Part shown: positions 35,189-44,524 of the stretch, piece by piece
Layout: the number at the start of each line of letters is the position of its first letter
Numbering within the stretch: the first letter of the stretch is position 1
From: Candidatus Kaistia colombiensis
GTDB taxonomy: Bacteria; Pseudomonadota; Alphaproteobacteria; Rhizobiales; Kaistiaceae
NCBI GenBank assembly: GCA_029203105.1
Contig: CP119318.1
Span: 4,478,501 to 4,542,500 of the forward strand
Length of the DNA: 64,000 nt
Reading direction: 5' to 3'
Notes under the pieces: generated by a model
Told to the model about the DNA's origin: nothing
What the model saw: the letters and a program-made list of their open reading frames with translations, nothing else
Databases searched by the model: none
Made by a program: the position numbers and the translations under genes

Positions 35189-38100
35189 TCAGTACGAAAT
35201 ATGCATGCCGAGCTGCACGGCGTGGCTGTCCTCGCCGGTGGCGAAGCGGCCGGCATAGTTGACGAAGCCGCTGGCGCCATAGGTCACGCCGAAATCGAAG
35301 CCGGCATCAACGGTCGCGACATCCCGGGCAAGGCCGACGCCGGCGATCTGGAACTTGTCGCTGCCGGCAAAGGCCATGTCGAGAGTGGGCGCGGCATCCG
35401 AGAGCGAATGCGACCAGGCGACCGCGACGCGCGGCTTGATCCAGAGGCCGTTGTCGAGATCGAAGCGATGGCTGGCGCGCAGGCCGAGCGTGGTGACGCA
35501 GCCGGACAGCGATCCGCCCGACGAGGCGAGATCGGCGGCCCCAGCCCCCGCCTCGGTGAAGCCGTCGAGATCGGTGCGGGCGCAACCGAGCCCGGCCATC
35601 GGCTCGATCTCGCTGGCGCCGAAGCGCACGACATAGCCGAGCTCGGCGAAGGCCTGCGCCGTCCAGCCGTCATAGCGGCTCTTCGCCGTGCCGCTGAGGG
35701 TCGAAACGTTGATGTGCCGCTCGACGTCGAGTTCGTGCAGCGCCATCGCCACGCCGCCGCGAACCCGCAGCGCGTCGTAGTTCCACTGGCCGTAGCCGGC
35801 CAGGATGAAGGATTGCAGATTGGCCGAACTGTCGCGGGCGTCGAGCGAGATCTTGCCCTTGTCCATGCCGGCGGCGATGCCGACGCGCACGTCCTCCGTC
35901 GTGCGGTCGATGCCGGCCATGATGCCGGCCGAATGGCGCGAGCCGCTGGCGGCATTGCCGTCACCCTCGAAATCGGACTGCGCGCCATAGCCGGTCAGCC
36001 AGGGCGTATAGCCCTCGACCCAGCCGGAATTGCGCATCCGGTTCAACAGCGTCGCCCGCGTCTGCTCGCTTTGCGCCTGGAGCGTGCCGAGCGCGGTGGC
36101 GTGGATCTCGCCGGAGAGATTGTCGAAGGCAGCCCGCGCCGTCGCCACCTCGAGCGGCAGCACGGCGTCATAGACGGCCTTGCCGGAGCCAAGCTGCTCC
36201 ACCGCCGCGCCCGTCGCCCGCTGGTTCGGCGTTTCGCCGACCGAGGCGAAGGTGGTGTTGTTGCGATCGAGCGTCAGGCTGATCATCTGCATCGTCTGGT
36301 CGAGCGTCGGATCGAGGAAGGCGTAGTCGGAAAGCGTGTTGCCGAAGGTGCCTGTGATCGCGCCGGTGGCGGAGAGGATCGTATAGGAGGTGCCGACCTG
36401 CAGCGGCACCGCCGAGACGGCGAGGCGCAGCGTGCTGCCATCGATATCGACATTGCCCTCGACCGCGACCTGGCTCATGCCATTGGCCGTCACCGTGGTA
36501 CGCAGCGTCGCCGTCGCTTCGAGCGCCAGGTCGCCCTTGATCCGAATGGTGCCGGCGGGCGTTGCCGCGTTGCCGCCGGAGAGGATGCCGGCGACCGTGG
36601 TCGCGCCGACCGTGCCGATACCGGAAAGCGTGCCGTTCGCGCCGACGACGACGGAGGAATCCTCGATGCTGCCATCGACCTGCAGCGTGCCGCCGGTGAT
36701 CGTCGTCGTGCCCTGGTAGTTATTATGGGCGGTGAGCGCCAAGGTTCCGGCGCCGAACTTATTCAGGCCGCCCTCGCCGGAAATCATGCCGGAAAACACG
36801 GTCGAGGTGTCGTCGCCGCCAACCGCAAGCTGGCTGGTCGCCGCGTTGAGCGTCACCGCGCCGGCTCCGGCCAGCGAGCCGATCGTCGCCTTGAAGCCGG
36901 CCAGGTCCAGCGTCGCGCCGGCGGCAATGGTGAAAACCGATTTTTCCGCCAGAGCATCATCATGCGCCGCCTGCAGCGTGCCGGCCCGGACCTCGGTGCG
37001 ACCGGTATAGAGGCTGACGCCACCAAGGCTGAGCGTGCCGGTGCCGACCTTGACCAGCGAGCCGCCCGTGCCGCCGCCGATGCCGCCATCCTCGATCACG
37101 CCGTCGACGGTCGTCGAGAGATTGCCGCTGCCGACCGTCAGCACCTTGCCGCCGAGGCGGAAGGTGCCGGCGCCCTCGATCGCGCCGACGGCGATGCCGC
37201 TGGTGACCTGCGAGAAATCGACCGTCGCCGCTTTGTCGGTGAGCAGATGGGCGGTGCCCCCGGAAGCGTTGCCGGCGAATCTGGTCAGGCCGCCGCCGCC
37301 GGTGGTGATCCTGGCCTCGCCGGCCGAGCTCAAGCCGGAGAAGTCCACCCGGCCGGCATTGTTGATCGTCGATTGCGCCGCCGTGCTGTTGCCCGAAAAG
37401 GCAATGGCCGAACTCAGATTGTTGATCAGGTCGGACGAGCCTGCCGAGCTGGAGCCGGAGAAAGCGACCGTGCCGCTATTGCCGATCCGCGAACTGCCGG
37501 CGGTGCTCGTCTCGGTGAATAGGATCGAGCCGCCGGCATTGTTGGCGACGAAGCCGGCAGCAGCCGTGCTCGTGTCCTTGAACGTCACCTGGCCGCTGTT
37601 CGAAAGCAGCTTCACGGCGTCGAGCGAGGCCTGTTCGGAGAAAACGATCGCGCCGGTGGCGTTGTTGGTCAGCGTCGCAATGCCGGCGCGGCTGGTGCCG
37701 GAGAAATTGACGATGCCGCTATTGTTGAGCGAAGCGCCGGCCAGTGTGCTCGCATCGAGGAAATCGACCACGCCGGTCGTGTTGTTGGTGATCGTGGCCC
37801 TGTCGGCGCTGGAGTCGTTGGTGAATTCCATCTTGCCATTGACGGTGAGCTTCGCGGTGCCGGCCGTGCTGTCGTCGGCGAAGGTCAGCATGCCGCTGGC
37901 ATTGGTGACGAAGGTGGCGCCGCCGGCGGTCGAGGAACCGCTGAAGACCGTCGTGCCATTGTTGGTCACCTTGGCGTCGTCGGCGCTGGCCGTGCCGCTG
38001 AAGCCGAGCGCGCCGCCGCCATTGTTGACGATGGTGGCGCTGCCGGCCGTGCTCCTGTCGCCGAAGGACAGGCTACCGGTGCCGTTGTTGGTCAGGATGG

Positions 38101-38479
38101 CATCGGCGGCGGTGCTGTCCTCGTTGAACCGGGTGGCGCCGCCGGAATTGGTGATGATGTTGGCCTGGTCGGCGGTGCTGGTGTCGTTGAAGCGGACCGT
38201 ATCGCCGTCATTCGCAGTGATCTGTTCCGAGCCGGCCGATTCGGCGCCGTTGAACTCGCGAACGGACGCGGCCTCTGCGATCGCCGGCAAGGTCAGGCCG
38301 AGCCAGAGCGGCGCGCAGCCGAGCGCGAGCCGGCGCAGGCGAGCGGCACGGCCGGATCCGACCGGTCCGGTCGCGGCAGGGCGATCCGCCGCGCCCCGGC
38401 TCGAACTGAAATCTCGCCGCCCAACCATATCGTCGCCCCAACATCGCTGCCCGAAAACCAGACCGCCTTGCGAAGGCAT
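35189..38479 (-). CDS. autotransporter (type Va) with repetitive passenger
   Basis: 1096 residues. A signal peptide region (LALGCAPLWLGLTLPAIAEA) follows a long basic N-terminus. The passenger begins with about 16 degenerate repeats of about 21 residues (F-x-D-x-STAG-xA-x-I-x-NN-x-G), then beta-helix segments with PATR-type motifs (KVGTGTLSLGGVSLYTGRTE and FGAGTLALTAHNNYQGTTTI). The last about 275 residues are the outer-membrane beta-barrel (GWVEGYTPWLTGYGAQSDFE to LGMHISY, terminal aromatic). Probably a surface adhesin. A start at 38428 (MVGRRD) is possible. A CtrA-type box lies 34 bases upstream. Confidence 0.88.
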   Translation of the reverse strand: MPSQGGLVFGQRCWGDDMVGRRDFSSSRGAADRPAATGPVGSGRAARLRRLALGCAPLWLGLTLPAIAEAASVREFNGAESAGSEQITANDGDTVRFNDTSTADQANIITNSGGATRFNEDSTAADAILTNNGTGSLSFGDRSTAGSATIVNNGGGALGFSGTASADDAKVTNNGTTVFSGSSTAGGATFVTNASGMLTFADDSTAGTAKLTVNGKMEFTNDSSADRATITNNTTGVVDFLDASTLAGASLNNSGIVNFSGTSRAGIATLTNNATGAIVFSEQASLDAVKLLSNSGQVTFKDTSTAAAGFVANNAGGSILFTETSTAGSSRIGNSGTVAFSGSSSAGSSDLINNLSSAIAFSGNSTAAQSTINNAGRVDFSGLSSAGEARITTGGGGLTRFAGNASGGTAHLLTDKAATVDFSQVTSGIAVGAIEGAGTFRLGGKVLTVGSGNLSTTVDGVIEDGGIGGGTGGSLVKVGTGTLSLGGVSLYTGRTEVRAGTLQAAHDDALAEKSVFTIAAGATLDLAGFKATIGSLAGAGAVTLNAATSQLAVGGDDTSTVFSGMISGEGGLNKFGAGTLALTAHNNYQGTTTITGGTLQVDGSIEDSSVVVGANGTLSGIGTVGATTVAGILSGGNAATPAGTIRIKGDLALEATATLRTTVTANGMSQVAVEGNVDIDGSTLRLAVSAVPLQVGTSYTILSATGAITGTFGNTLSDYAFLDPTLDQTMQMISLTLDRNNTTFASVGETPNQRATGAAVEQLGSGKAVYDAVLPLEVATARAAFDNLSGEIHATALGTLQAQSEQTRATLLNRMRNSGWVEGYTPWLTGYGAQSDFEGDGNAASGSRHSAGIMAGIDRTTEDVRVGIAAGMDKGKISLDARDSSANLQSFILAGYGQWNYDALRVRGGVAMALHELDVERHINVSTLSGTAKSRYDGWTAQAFAELGYVVRFGASEIEPMAGLGCARTDLDGFTEAGAGAADLASSGGSLSGCVTTLGLRASHRFDLDNGLWIKPRVAVAWSHSLSDAAPTLDMAFAGSDKFQIAGVGLARDVATVDAGFDFGVTYGASGFVNYAGRFATGEDSHAVQLGMHISY
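37250..38210 (-). repeat. in-frame repeat block encoding autotransporter passenger repeats
   Basis: About 16 imperfect units of about 60-66 bp within the autotransporter gene, each encoding a variant of FxDxSTAGxAxIxNNxG. They have diverged in DNA but keep the protein pattern, so they expanded long ago and are under selection for beta-helix stacking. Confidence 0.7.
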
Positions 38480-38512
38480 CCGGATTCCCGACGTGAGGAG
38501 ACGCGAAGCGCC

Positions 38513-38528
38513 TTAAACTATGGTTAAC
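38513..38528. promoter_or_regulatory. CtrA-type box upstream of autotransporter
   Basis: TTAAACTATGGTTAAC fits the full CtrA consensus TTAA-N7-TTAAC; the minus strand also reads the TTAACCAT form. It lies 34 bases upstream of the autotransporter start, in a GC-rich genome where TTAA is rare. Confidence 0.55.
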
Positions 38529-38604
38529 AATTGGTTGCCTATCCCCGCCGATCGACGGGAAGCGCCCGCATTTCGCTCGGCGTCGGCTCGCGCGCTCCGG
38601 CCCG

Positions 38605-40089
38605 CTACGCCGCGTTGGCCGAACCGGCCGGCCCGAACCGCGCCGTGGCGGCATCCTGGCAATAGGCGGTAGCGGCGGAAGGATCGCGCGCCAGCGCATC
38701 GACGGAGCGGATGAGAAAATCCGCCTTGGCGTCGTCCATCAGGAAGCTGAAATTCAGACGCACCCAGCCCGGCTTTTCGATCTCGCGGCCGGCGGCGATC
38801 CCGGCGCGAACGGCGTTCGAGGTCTCCTCGTCGATGCCGAGCAGGCGATGCGCGTAAGGCCCGGCGCAAGCGCAGCCACCGCGCGCCTGGATGCCGAAAC
38901 AATCGCTCAGCATGCGCGTGAAGAGCTGATGGTGGACGAAGCCGCCCGCGCCGTTCCGCACGCGCATGGAAAAGATCGGCAACCGCTGCGACTTGTCGAC
39001 GCCGAGCAGCTGCAGCCTCGGATTGCGTTCCCAGACGGCGAGCGCCCGCGCGTTCAATTCGCGATGCCGGCTGTCGATGAAGTCCTGGCCGATCGCGTCC
39101 TTGACCAGAAAAGCGAGCGCGGCGCGGATGTCGCCGATGACGTTCGGCGTGCCCGCCTCCTCGCGCGCGGCGAGATCCTCCACATAGTCATGCCTCCAGG
39201 GCGACACGAAGGTGACGGTGCCGCCGCCGGGCCAGCTCGGCTTTTGCCGCGCGACGGCGGCTTTCCGGACGACGAGCAGGCCGGACGCGCCGGGGCCGCC
39301 CGCGAACTTGTGCGGCGACAGCACGATCGCATCCTTTTCCTGGCCGGGCGCCGGCGCCATCCGCATCGCGAGATAGGGACCGCCGCCGGCATAGTCCCAG
39401 ACCGCCAGCGCGCCATGCCGCTTCAGGATCGCGGTGACGGCGTCCGTGTCGGTCAGGATGCCGGTGACGTTGGAGGCGGCCGAGAACGCGCCGATGCGCA
39501 GCCGCCGGTCGCCAGTCCGCACCAGCGCAGCCTCGAGCTCGGCGAGATCCGGACCGCCCTCCGCCGCTTCGGCGATCTCGACCACCTCGGCGCCGCTCTC
39601 GCGCCAGGGCAGGATGTTGGAGTGGTGTTCATACGGGCCGATCAGCACCAGCGGGGCCTCGCCGCGCCGCGCCGCCTCGGCCACGCCGAACAGGCTGACC
39701 AGCCGGTTGATGCCGGCGGTGGCGCCCGAACCGGTGAAGATCACGGCGCAGCCGGCATCGGCGCCGACCAGCCGGCCGATCGTCGCGCGCGCCTCGTGCC
39801 GCATCCGCGTCATCGCCGCACCGCAATAGGAAGCCTCGGTATGGCTGTTGGCGTAGAAGGGCAGCACTTCGTCCATGACGAAGGTCTCGACCTGGCGCAG
39901 CGCCCGGCCCGACGCGACATAGTCGGCATAGACGAGCGGCTTCGGGCCGAACGGACCCTCGATCAGCCGCCCCTCGCCGATCAGCCCGGCCCGGAGGTCG
40001 CGCACGGGATCGGCACTGTCCAGGCTTGCGCGAAAGCGCTGCAGCGGCGTCGGGCCGTCGGCTTCGGTCCTATTGCGATCGCCACTCAT
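38605..40089 (-). CDS. class V aminotransferase (cysteine desulfurase-like fold), PLP-dependent
   Basis: 494 residues: VYADYVASGRALRQVETFVM, FYANSHTEASYCG, the PLP phosphate site FTGSGATAGINRL, the Asp in AVWDYAGGGPYLA, the Schiff-base lysine in VLSPHKFAGGPGASGLL, and the Cys-rich active-site loop RGGCACAGPYAHRLLG. It belongs to a NifS/SufS-related subgroup that is not standard IscS. The substrate is unknown. It is divergent from an Lrp regulator that probably controls it, which suggests amino-acid catabolism. Confidence 0.85.
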   Translation of the reverse strand: MSGDRNRTEADGPTPLQRFRASLDSADPVRDLRAGLIGEGRLIEGPFGPKPLVYADYVASGRALRQVETFVMDEVLPFYANSHTEASYCGAAMTRMRHEARATIGRLVGADAGCAVIFTGSGATAGINRLVSLFGVAEAARRGEAPLVLIGPYEHHSNILPWRESGAEVVEIAEAAEGGPDLAELEAALVRTGDRRLRIGAFSAASNVTGILTDTDAVTAILKRHGALAVWDYAGGGPYLAMRMAPAPGQEKDAIVLSPHKFAGGPGASGLLVVRKAAVARQKPSWPGGGTVTFVSPWRHDYVEDLAAREEAGTPNVIGDIRAALAFLVKDAIGQDFIDSRHRELNARALAVWERNPRLQLLGVDKSQRLPIFSMRVRNGAGGFVHHQLFTRMLSDCFGIQARGGCACAGPYAHRLLGIDEETSNAVRAGIAAGREIEKPGWVRLNFSFLMDDAKADFLIRSVDALARDPSAATAYCQDAATARFGPAGSANAA

Positions 40090-40212
40090 GTCCGCATGCC
40101 TTCTTCGTCTGGGGCGCCATCAACGGCGACGAGCCGGACGGTCAGCGATCGCTACATTCCCACCCCCGGATCGCGAATATACCACCGTACTGATTGACTT
40201 CTGCGCCGCGAA

Positions 40213-40228
40213 TCGATCACTTGATCGA
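40213..40228. promoter_or_regulatory. perfect palindrome before Lrp gene (candidate operator)
   Basis: TCGATCA-CT-TGATCGA, a perfect 7+7 inverted repeat ending at the base before the ATG, with a further TTCGATCATAT copy just inside the gene (40242-40252). Its position between divergent genes suits Lrp/AsnC autoregulation. Confidence 0.45.
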
Positions 40229-40708
40229 ATGACGAAGCTAAAATTCGATCATATGGACTTGCGCATTCTGCGCGCCCTGCAGAATGACTCGTCGCTGTCG
40301 CAGCGCGAGCTGGCGGAGACGGTCAACCTCTCGCAAAACGCCTGCTGGCGCCGGCTGCAGGCGATCCACCAGAGCGGCGTCATCCAGGGCTATTCGGTTC
40401 GGTTGAAGCGGGCGGCGATCGATCTCGACGTCGTGGTGTTCGTCATGATCCGCACCCGGCATCATTCCAAGGCATGGCTGGAAACCTTCCGCCAGCATGT
40501 GCGGTCGATGCCGGAAGTGATCGATTTCTACCGGATCGGTGGCGACTACGACTACATGCTGAAGATCGTCACCCGCGACCTGGCGAGCTATGACCGCTTT
40601 TACCAGCGCCTGATCGAGAAGGTCGAGCTGGACACGGTCACCTCCTATTTCGCCATGGAGGCGATCGAGGAACAGCGGCCTTTGCCGATCCGCGACGCCG
40701 GCGGCTGA
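40229..40708 (+). CDS. Lrp/AsnC family transcriptional regulator
   Basis: 159 residues: helix-turn-helix MDLRILRALQNDSSLSQREL to AETVNLSQNACWRRLQAIHQ, then the RAM ligand domain (IRTRHHSKAWLETFRQHVRS, VIDFYRIGGDYDYMLKIVTR). Divergent from the class V aminotransferase. No good ribosome site precedes ATG 40229; an internal ATG (40253) is possible. Confidence 0.9.
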   Translation: MTKLKFDHMDLRILRALQNDSSLSQRELAETVNLSQNACWRRLQAIHQSGVIQGYSVRLKRAAIDLDVVVFVMIRTRHHSKAWLETFRQHVRSMPEVIDFYRIGGDYDYMLKIVTRDLASYDRFYQRLIEKVELDTVTSYFAMEAIEEQRPLPIRDAGG

Positions 40709-40798
40709 GGCATCGAGCCCCGACGCCGATTGACGATGGCCCGGGCACGGCTATCAAATGGAAGGCGGGCGCGACCGATCAGGGAGGGTGACGAACCG

Positions 40799-41293
40799 AT
40801 GGATACGCCCGACAGCGGCAAGCCCGCGCCGGCCGGGAGCCGCGTGCGGGACAGGAAGGCGACGCTCGACGGCATCGATCGCAAGCTGATCGCGCTGCTG
40901 CAGGAAAATGCGCGCGCCTCCGTCACCGAGCTGGCGCGCAAGCTGAAGCTCGGCCGCACCACCGTGCATGAACGGATCGCCAAGCTGGAGGCGAACGGCG
41001 TCATCCTCGGCTATTCGACGATCCTGGCACGCAATCTCGGCGCGCCGGCAAGCCGGGCGATCGTCATGCTGAGCCTGGTGCAGCGCATGCAGCCGGCCGT
41101 GATGGAACGGCTGCGGCGACTGCCCGAGGTTCTGACCTGCCACACGGTGAGCGGCGATTTCGACCTCGCGCTGATGATCGAGGCCCCGCAGATCGACGAC
41201 CTCGACGCCGTGCTCGACGAGATCATCAACCTGCCCGGCGTCGAGCGCTGCCGCAGCTCGATCATCATGACCACCAACTTCGACAAGGGCTGA
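40799..41293 (+). CDS. Lrp/AsnC family transcriptional regulator
   Basis: 164 residues: DGIDRKLIALLQENARASVT, ELARKLKLGRTTVHERIAKL, ANGVILGYST, then the RAM domain (CHTVSGDFDLALMIEAPQID, DEIINLPGVERCRSSIIM). ATG 40799 is chosen over an upstream start because AGGGAGGG lies 10-17 bases before it. It precedes and probably controls the saccharopine-dehydrogenase-like gene. Confidence 0.9.
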   Translation: MDTPDSGKPAPAGSRVRDRKATLDGIDRKLIALLQENARASVTELARKLKLGRTTVHERIAKLEANGVILGYSTILARNLGAPASRAIVMLSLVQRMQPAVMERLRRLPEVLTCHTVSGDFDLALMIEAPQIDDLDAVLDEIINLPGVERCRSSIIMTTNFDKG

Positions 41294-41437
41294 CGCCCGC
41301 TGCCGGCTCGCTCCGTCATTTCGTCGGCGGAGCCCGTCATTGCGTCGGCTCGACGTCCCGCCAGCCGCAGTTTCAGCGCTGGCGGGCGCATCCCGCCGAC
41401 GGGACAATCGGCTTCTCGGTCCAGAGGAGCGGCTAGC

Positions 41438-42616
41438 ATGGAAAAGATCACCGTCGTCGGCGCCGGCAAGATCGGCAGCACCATCGCCGCGATGCTGGCG
41501 GAGACGGGCGACTATCAGGTCGAAATCGTCGATCGCAGCGAGGCGAGCCTCGCTGCGCTGCCGGCGCAAGAGCACGTCACCCCGCGCGTCGTCGATGTCG
41601 CGGCCCAGGGCGCGCTCGCCGCGACGCTCTCCGGCTCCTTCGCGGTGATCAGCGCCCTGCCCTTCCACCTGACCACCGCCGTCGCCGCCGAGGCGATAGC
41701 CTCCGGCGTGCATTATCTCGATCTGACCGAGGATGTCGCCAGCACCCGTTTCGTCAAGAGCATGGCCGCCACCGCCAGGGCGGCGCTGATCCCGCAATGC
41801 GGCCTCGCGCCCGGCTTCATCTCGATCGTCGCCTCCGACATCGCCAGCCGCTTCGACAGCCTCGACAGCATCCGCATGCGCGTCGGCGCGCTGCCGCAAT
41901 TCCCCTCGAACGGGCTCAACTACAGCCTGACCTGGAGCACGGACGGCATCATCAACGAGTATTGCGAGCCCTGCGAGGCGATCGCCAATGGCCGCCTCGT
42001 TTCGGTGCCGCCGCTGGAGGAGCGCGAGGAATTCTCGCTCGACGGCGTTCTCTACGAGGCGTTCAACACCTCGGGCGGCCTCGGCACGCTGTGCGAGACG
42101 CTCGCCGGCAAGGTCCGGCGCCTCAACTACAAGACGGTGCGCTATCCGGGCCATGCGGCGATCATGAAGGTACTGCTGGACGATCTGCGCCTCTGCGCCC
42201 GGCGCGAACTGCTGAAGGACATTCTGGAGCAGGCGCTACCGACCATCCGGCAGGATGTCGTCGTCATCTTCGTCACCGTCAGCGGCATGAAGCAGGGCCG
42301 TCTGGTCGAGGAAATCTACGCCAAGAAGATCTATAGCCGCGCCGAGGGACCGACCCCGTGCAGCGCCATCCAACTGACGACAGCCTCGGCCGCCTGCGCC
42401 GTGCTCGACCTGCTGGCGGCGGGAGACCTGCCGACCCGGGGCCTGGTGAAGCAGGAGGACATCCCAATGGCGGCGTTCCTCGCCAACCGCTTCGGCGCCG
42501 TCTATCGGCCGGACGGATTTACGAACGGCCAGGGGAGGCAGGAAAAGACGGCAGAGCCGCATCCTGCCGATGGCGCCCGCCGCCACGCCAAGGCGGCGGG
42601 CCTCCTGCCCGCATAG
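41438..42616 (+). CDS. saccharopine dehydrogenase family protein
   Basis: 392 residues: N-terminal Rossmann motif ITVVGAGKIGSTIAAMLAET, VISALPFHLTTAVAAEAIAS, GVHYLDLTEDVASTRFVKSM, PQCGLAPGFISIVASDIASR, then FNTSGGLGTLCETLAGKVR. It catalyses an NAD(P)-linked step in lysine or related amino-acid metabolism; the exact reaction cannot be read from sequence. The last about 25 residues (TAEPHPADGARRHAKAAGLL) look like an added tail. AGAGGAG-type site upstream. Confidence 0.87.
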   Translation: MEKITVVGAGKIGSTIAAMLAETGDYQVEIVDRSEASLAALPAQEHVTPRVVDVAAQGALAATLSGSFAVISALPFHLTTAVAAEAIASGVHYLDLTEDVASTRFVKSMAATARAALIPQCGLAPGFISIVASDIASRFDSLDSIRMRVGALPQFPSNGLNYSLTWSTDGIINEYCEPCEAIANGRLVSVPPLEEREEFSLDGVLYEAFNTSGGLGTLCETLAGKVRRLNYKTVRYPGHAAIMKVLLDDLRLCARRELLKDILEQALPTIRQDVVVIFVTVSGMKQGRLVEEIYAKKIYSRAEGPTPCSAIQLTTASAACAVLDLLAAGDLPTRGLVKQEDIPMAAFLANRFGAVYRPDGFTNGQGRQEKTAEPHPADGARRHAKAAGLLPA

Positions 42617-42774
42617 GGAACCATCGCGCGGCTGGCGGATTTTCCAGATTGGGTGCGGCGCGCGTCAACCGGACGTGGCGGCATGGGGAACAGGGTGGTT
42701 TTTCCGGTTTCCCGCCCTGACCAACGCAAGGGTAGTCGAGCCCCTATCCCGCCCGCGCCGCATCTGCCCCGCCG

Positions 42775-43500
42775 TCACGCCTGATTGGCGGCCGCCAGTA
42801 CGCGGCAATGCTCGGCATTGGCAGCCATCGTGACCGCCGTGCCGCGCAGTTCGCGAGCATGGACCTGCCAATGCGCCGGCTCGACCGGCGCGCCGCGCGC
42901 CGTGACGAAGGCCGCCTCGCCGGGCAGATTCCGGCGCAGCGCCAGATAGCGCGCCACCGGCTCCGCCAGGTCGTTTGACAGCCGGGACAAGTCCTCGAGA
43001 TCGGCGATGGTCCAGAGCGCGGGAGACGGCGCTTGGGTCTTCGGCAAAGCATCGAGCACCGCATGCTGTCGCGCCAGGAACGCCTTCTCCATGAAGGTAT
43101 GGCGCAGGCCGTCCAGTTCGCCCTCCGCCTTCTGCGGAAACGCCTCGACGAAGGAGAGGTCGCGCTCGACCGCCTCGTTGATGCGCCGGGCGGCGAAATG
43201 GTCGCGCAGCACGACGTCGGCGGACGTCACCCAGGGCAGCGCCATGACGGCCGCCTTGATGTCGACGGCCATCAGGAAAGCGAAGTTCGCCGCGCACCAC
43301 TGCGTCGGCAGCTGGAACGTCACGCCGACCGCTCCGCCGGCGATCTCGATCGCCTTGATGAAGCCCATCGCGGTGACGGTCTCGTCGAGTTCCGGGTCGC
43401 GGATCGCCGAGAGCGCGCGGCGCACCTCGGCAATCCGCGCACTCAACCCGTCGGCAACGCCCGCCGCCACCGACGACGAAGCGTCCTCACTCGGCTGCAT
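42775..43500 (-). CDS. DUF59 / MIP18-type iron-sulfur assembly protein
   Basis: 241 residues. The DUF59 domain (ALSAIRDPELDETVTAMGFI, GGAVGVTFQLPTQWCAANFA with its conserved Cys) fills the first half; the second half is helical and unassigned. The start overlaps the amidohydrolase stop by 14 bases. From memory, DUF59 plus amidohydrolase pairs accompany propane/acetone-type diiron monooxygenases in actinobacteria; no monooxygenase is seen here. Confidence 0.78.
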   Translation of the reverse strand: MQPSEDASSSVAAGVADGLSARIAEVRRALSAIRDPELDETVTAMGFIKAIEIAGGAVGVTFQLPTQWCAANFAFLMAVDIKAAVMALPWVTSADVVLRDHFAARRINEAVERDLSFVEAFPQKAEGELDGLRHTFMEKAFLARQHAVLDALPKTQAPSPALWTIADLEDLSRLSNDLAEPVARYLALRRNLPGEAAFVTARGAPVEPAHWQVHARELRGTAVTMAANAEHCRVLAAANQA

Positions 43501-44524
43501 CGCGGGATGCCTCGGCGGCCGGCAGATGAACCGGCGCCAGGTTCATCAAGTGATCGACATCCAGCCCATACAGCTTGGCCGCGTTGAGGCCGAGGATCTT
43601 GCGCTTCGCCTCGAGATCGAGAGTGTGCCCAGCCTCGGTCGTCTCCGCCTCGTCGAGCTCGAACGCCATGAACGCCTCGATGATCCAGTCTGGGCTGGTG
43701 ATGGCGTAGTCGGAGCCGAAGATCAGCCGGTCCGGCCCGATGCCCCAGAGCAGTTCGATCAGCATCGTCTTGAAATGGCGCGGCCGGGCGCGGATGAACG
43801 AGGTGACCAGCGCCAGCCCGCCATAGACGTTCGGCTCCTGGCCGGCGACGGCGCAGAAATCGTCGATGCGCGGCATGCCGCAATGATCGACGACGAATTT
43901 CAGGTCCGGAAAGCTGGTGGCGACATGGTCGACATCGCGCACGTCGAAGGCGTCATAGTCGAGCGGATGCGTCGTCGGGCCCTTGTGGACATGGACGATG
44001 TCGATGCCGAGTTCCCGGCACTTCTCGAGATAGGGCTTCACGAAATCGTCGGAGAGACGGTAGCCGCGCGAGATGCCGTTCCATTCGCCGGTGTAGAGCT
44101 TGACGCCCCGGAAGCGAAAGCGGTCGTGATCCCTCTCCAGCCGCGCCAGCCCGCGCGCGCCCTCGCGCGGGTCGATACGGCCATTCAGCACGACGCGGTC
44201 GGGGCAGAGCGCCTTCAACTCGCTGCACTGCTCGGTAGTGTTGAAGCCGTCGACGTAGAAGTCTCTGAGATCGACGGGGAGCATGATCGCGGCGTCGCAA
44301 TATCCGTCGACGAACAGGTCGCGGGCGGCTTTTTCCGCGCCGTAATAGCGGAACTGCTCCTGCGTCCAGCGCTTGTCGGCGGGGGTGAAGCCGACATGGC
44401 CGCCCCAAAACGTGTCGATGAACGTACGGCCGTAATCATTGCGCCAGTTCGACGGACGCCCATCCCAAAGGTGGGTATGGCCATCGACTATGAGGATGCG
44501 CTCGCCGTCCGGCGTGACAAACAT
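43487..44524 (-). CDS. amidohydrolase family protein (Amidohydro_2)
   Basis: 345 residues: metal-binding HxH in ILIVDGHTHLWDG, RFRFRGVKLYTGEWNG, HVHKGPTTHPLD, KFVVDHCGMPRID, and the Asp in RLIFGSDYAITSPDW. TIM-barrel hydrolase or decarboxylase of the ACMSD-like group. ATG 44524 has GGGAGGG upstream; an upstream in-frame ATG (44581) lacks such a site. Confidence 0.87.
   Translation of the reverse strand: MFVTPDGERILIVDGHTHLWDGRPSNWRNDYGRTFIDTFWGGHVGFTPADKRWTQEQFRYYGAEKAARDLFVDGYCDAAIMLPVDLRDFYVDGFNTTEQCSELKALCPDRVVLNGRIDPREGARGLARLERDHDRFRFRGVKLYTGEWNGISRGYRLSDDFVKPYLEKCRELGIDIVHVHKGPTTHPLDYDAFDVRDVDHVATSFPDLKFVVDHCGMPRIDDFCAVAGQEPNVYGGLALVTSFIRARPRHFKTMLIELLWGIGPDRLIFGSDYAITSPDWIIEAFMAFELDEAETTEAGHTLDLEAKRKILGLNAAKLYGLDVDHLMNLAPVHLPAAEASRDAAE

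Noticed and set aside
37250..38210. Regular repeats considered as a CRISPR array
   Set aside because: The repeats are in frame, diverged, without unique spacers, and encode a beta-helix pattern.
35102..38516. Long plus-strand open frames opposite the autotransporter
   Set aside because: Biased composition without motifs; they mirror the repetitive passenger gene, which has signal peptide, PATR motifs and barrel.
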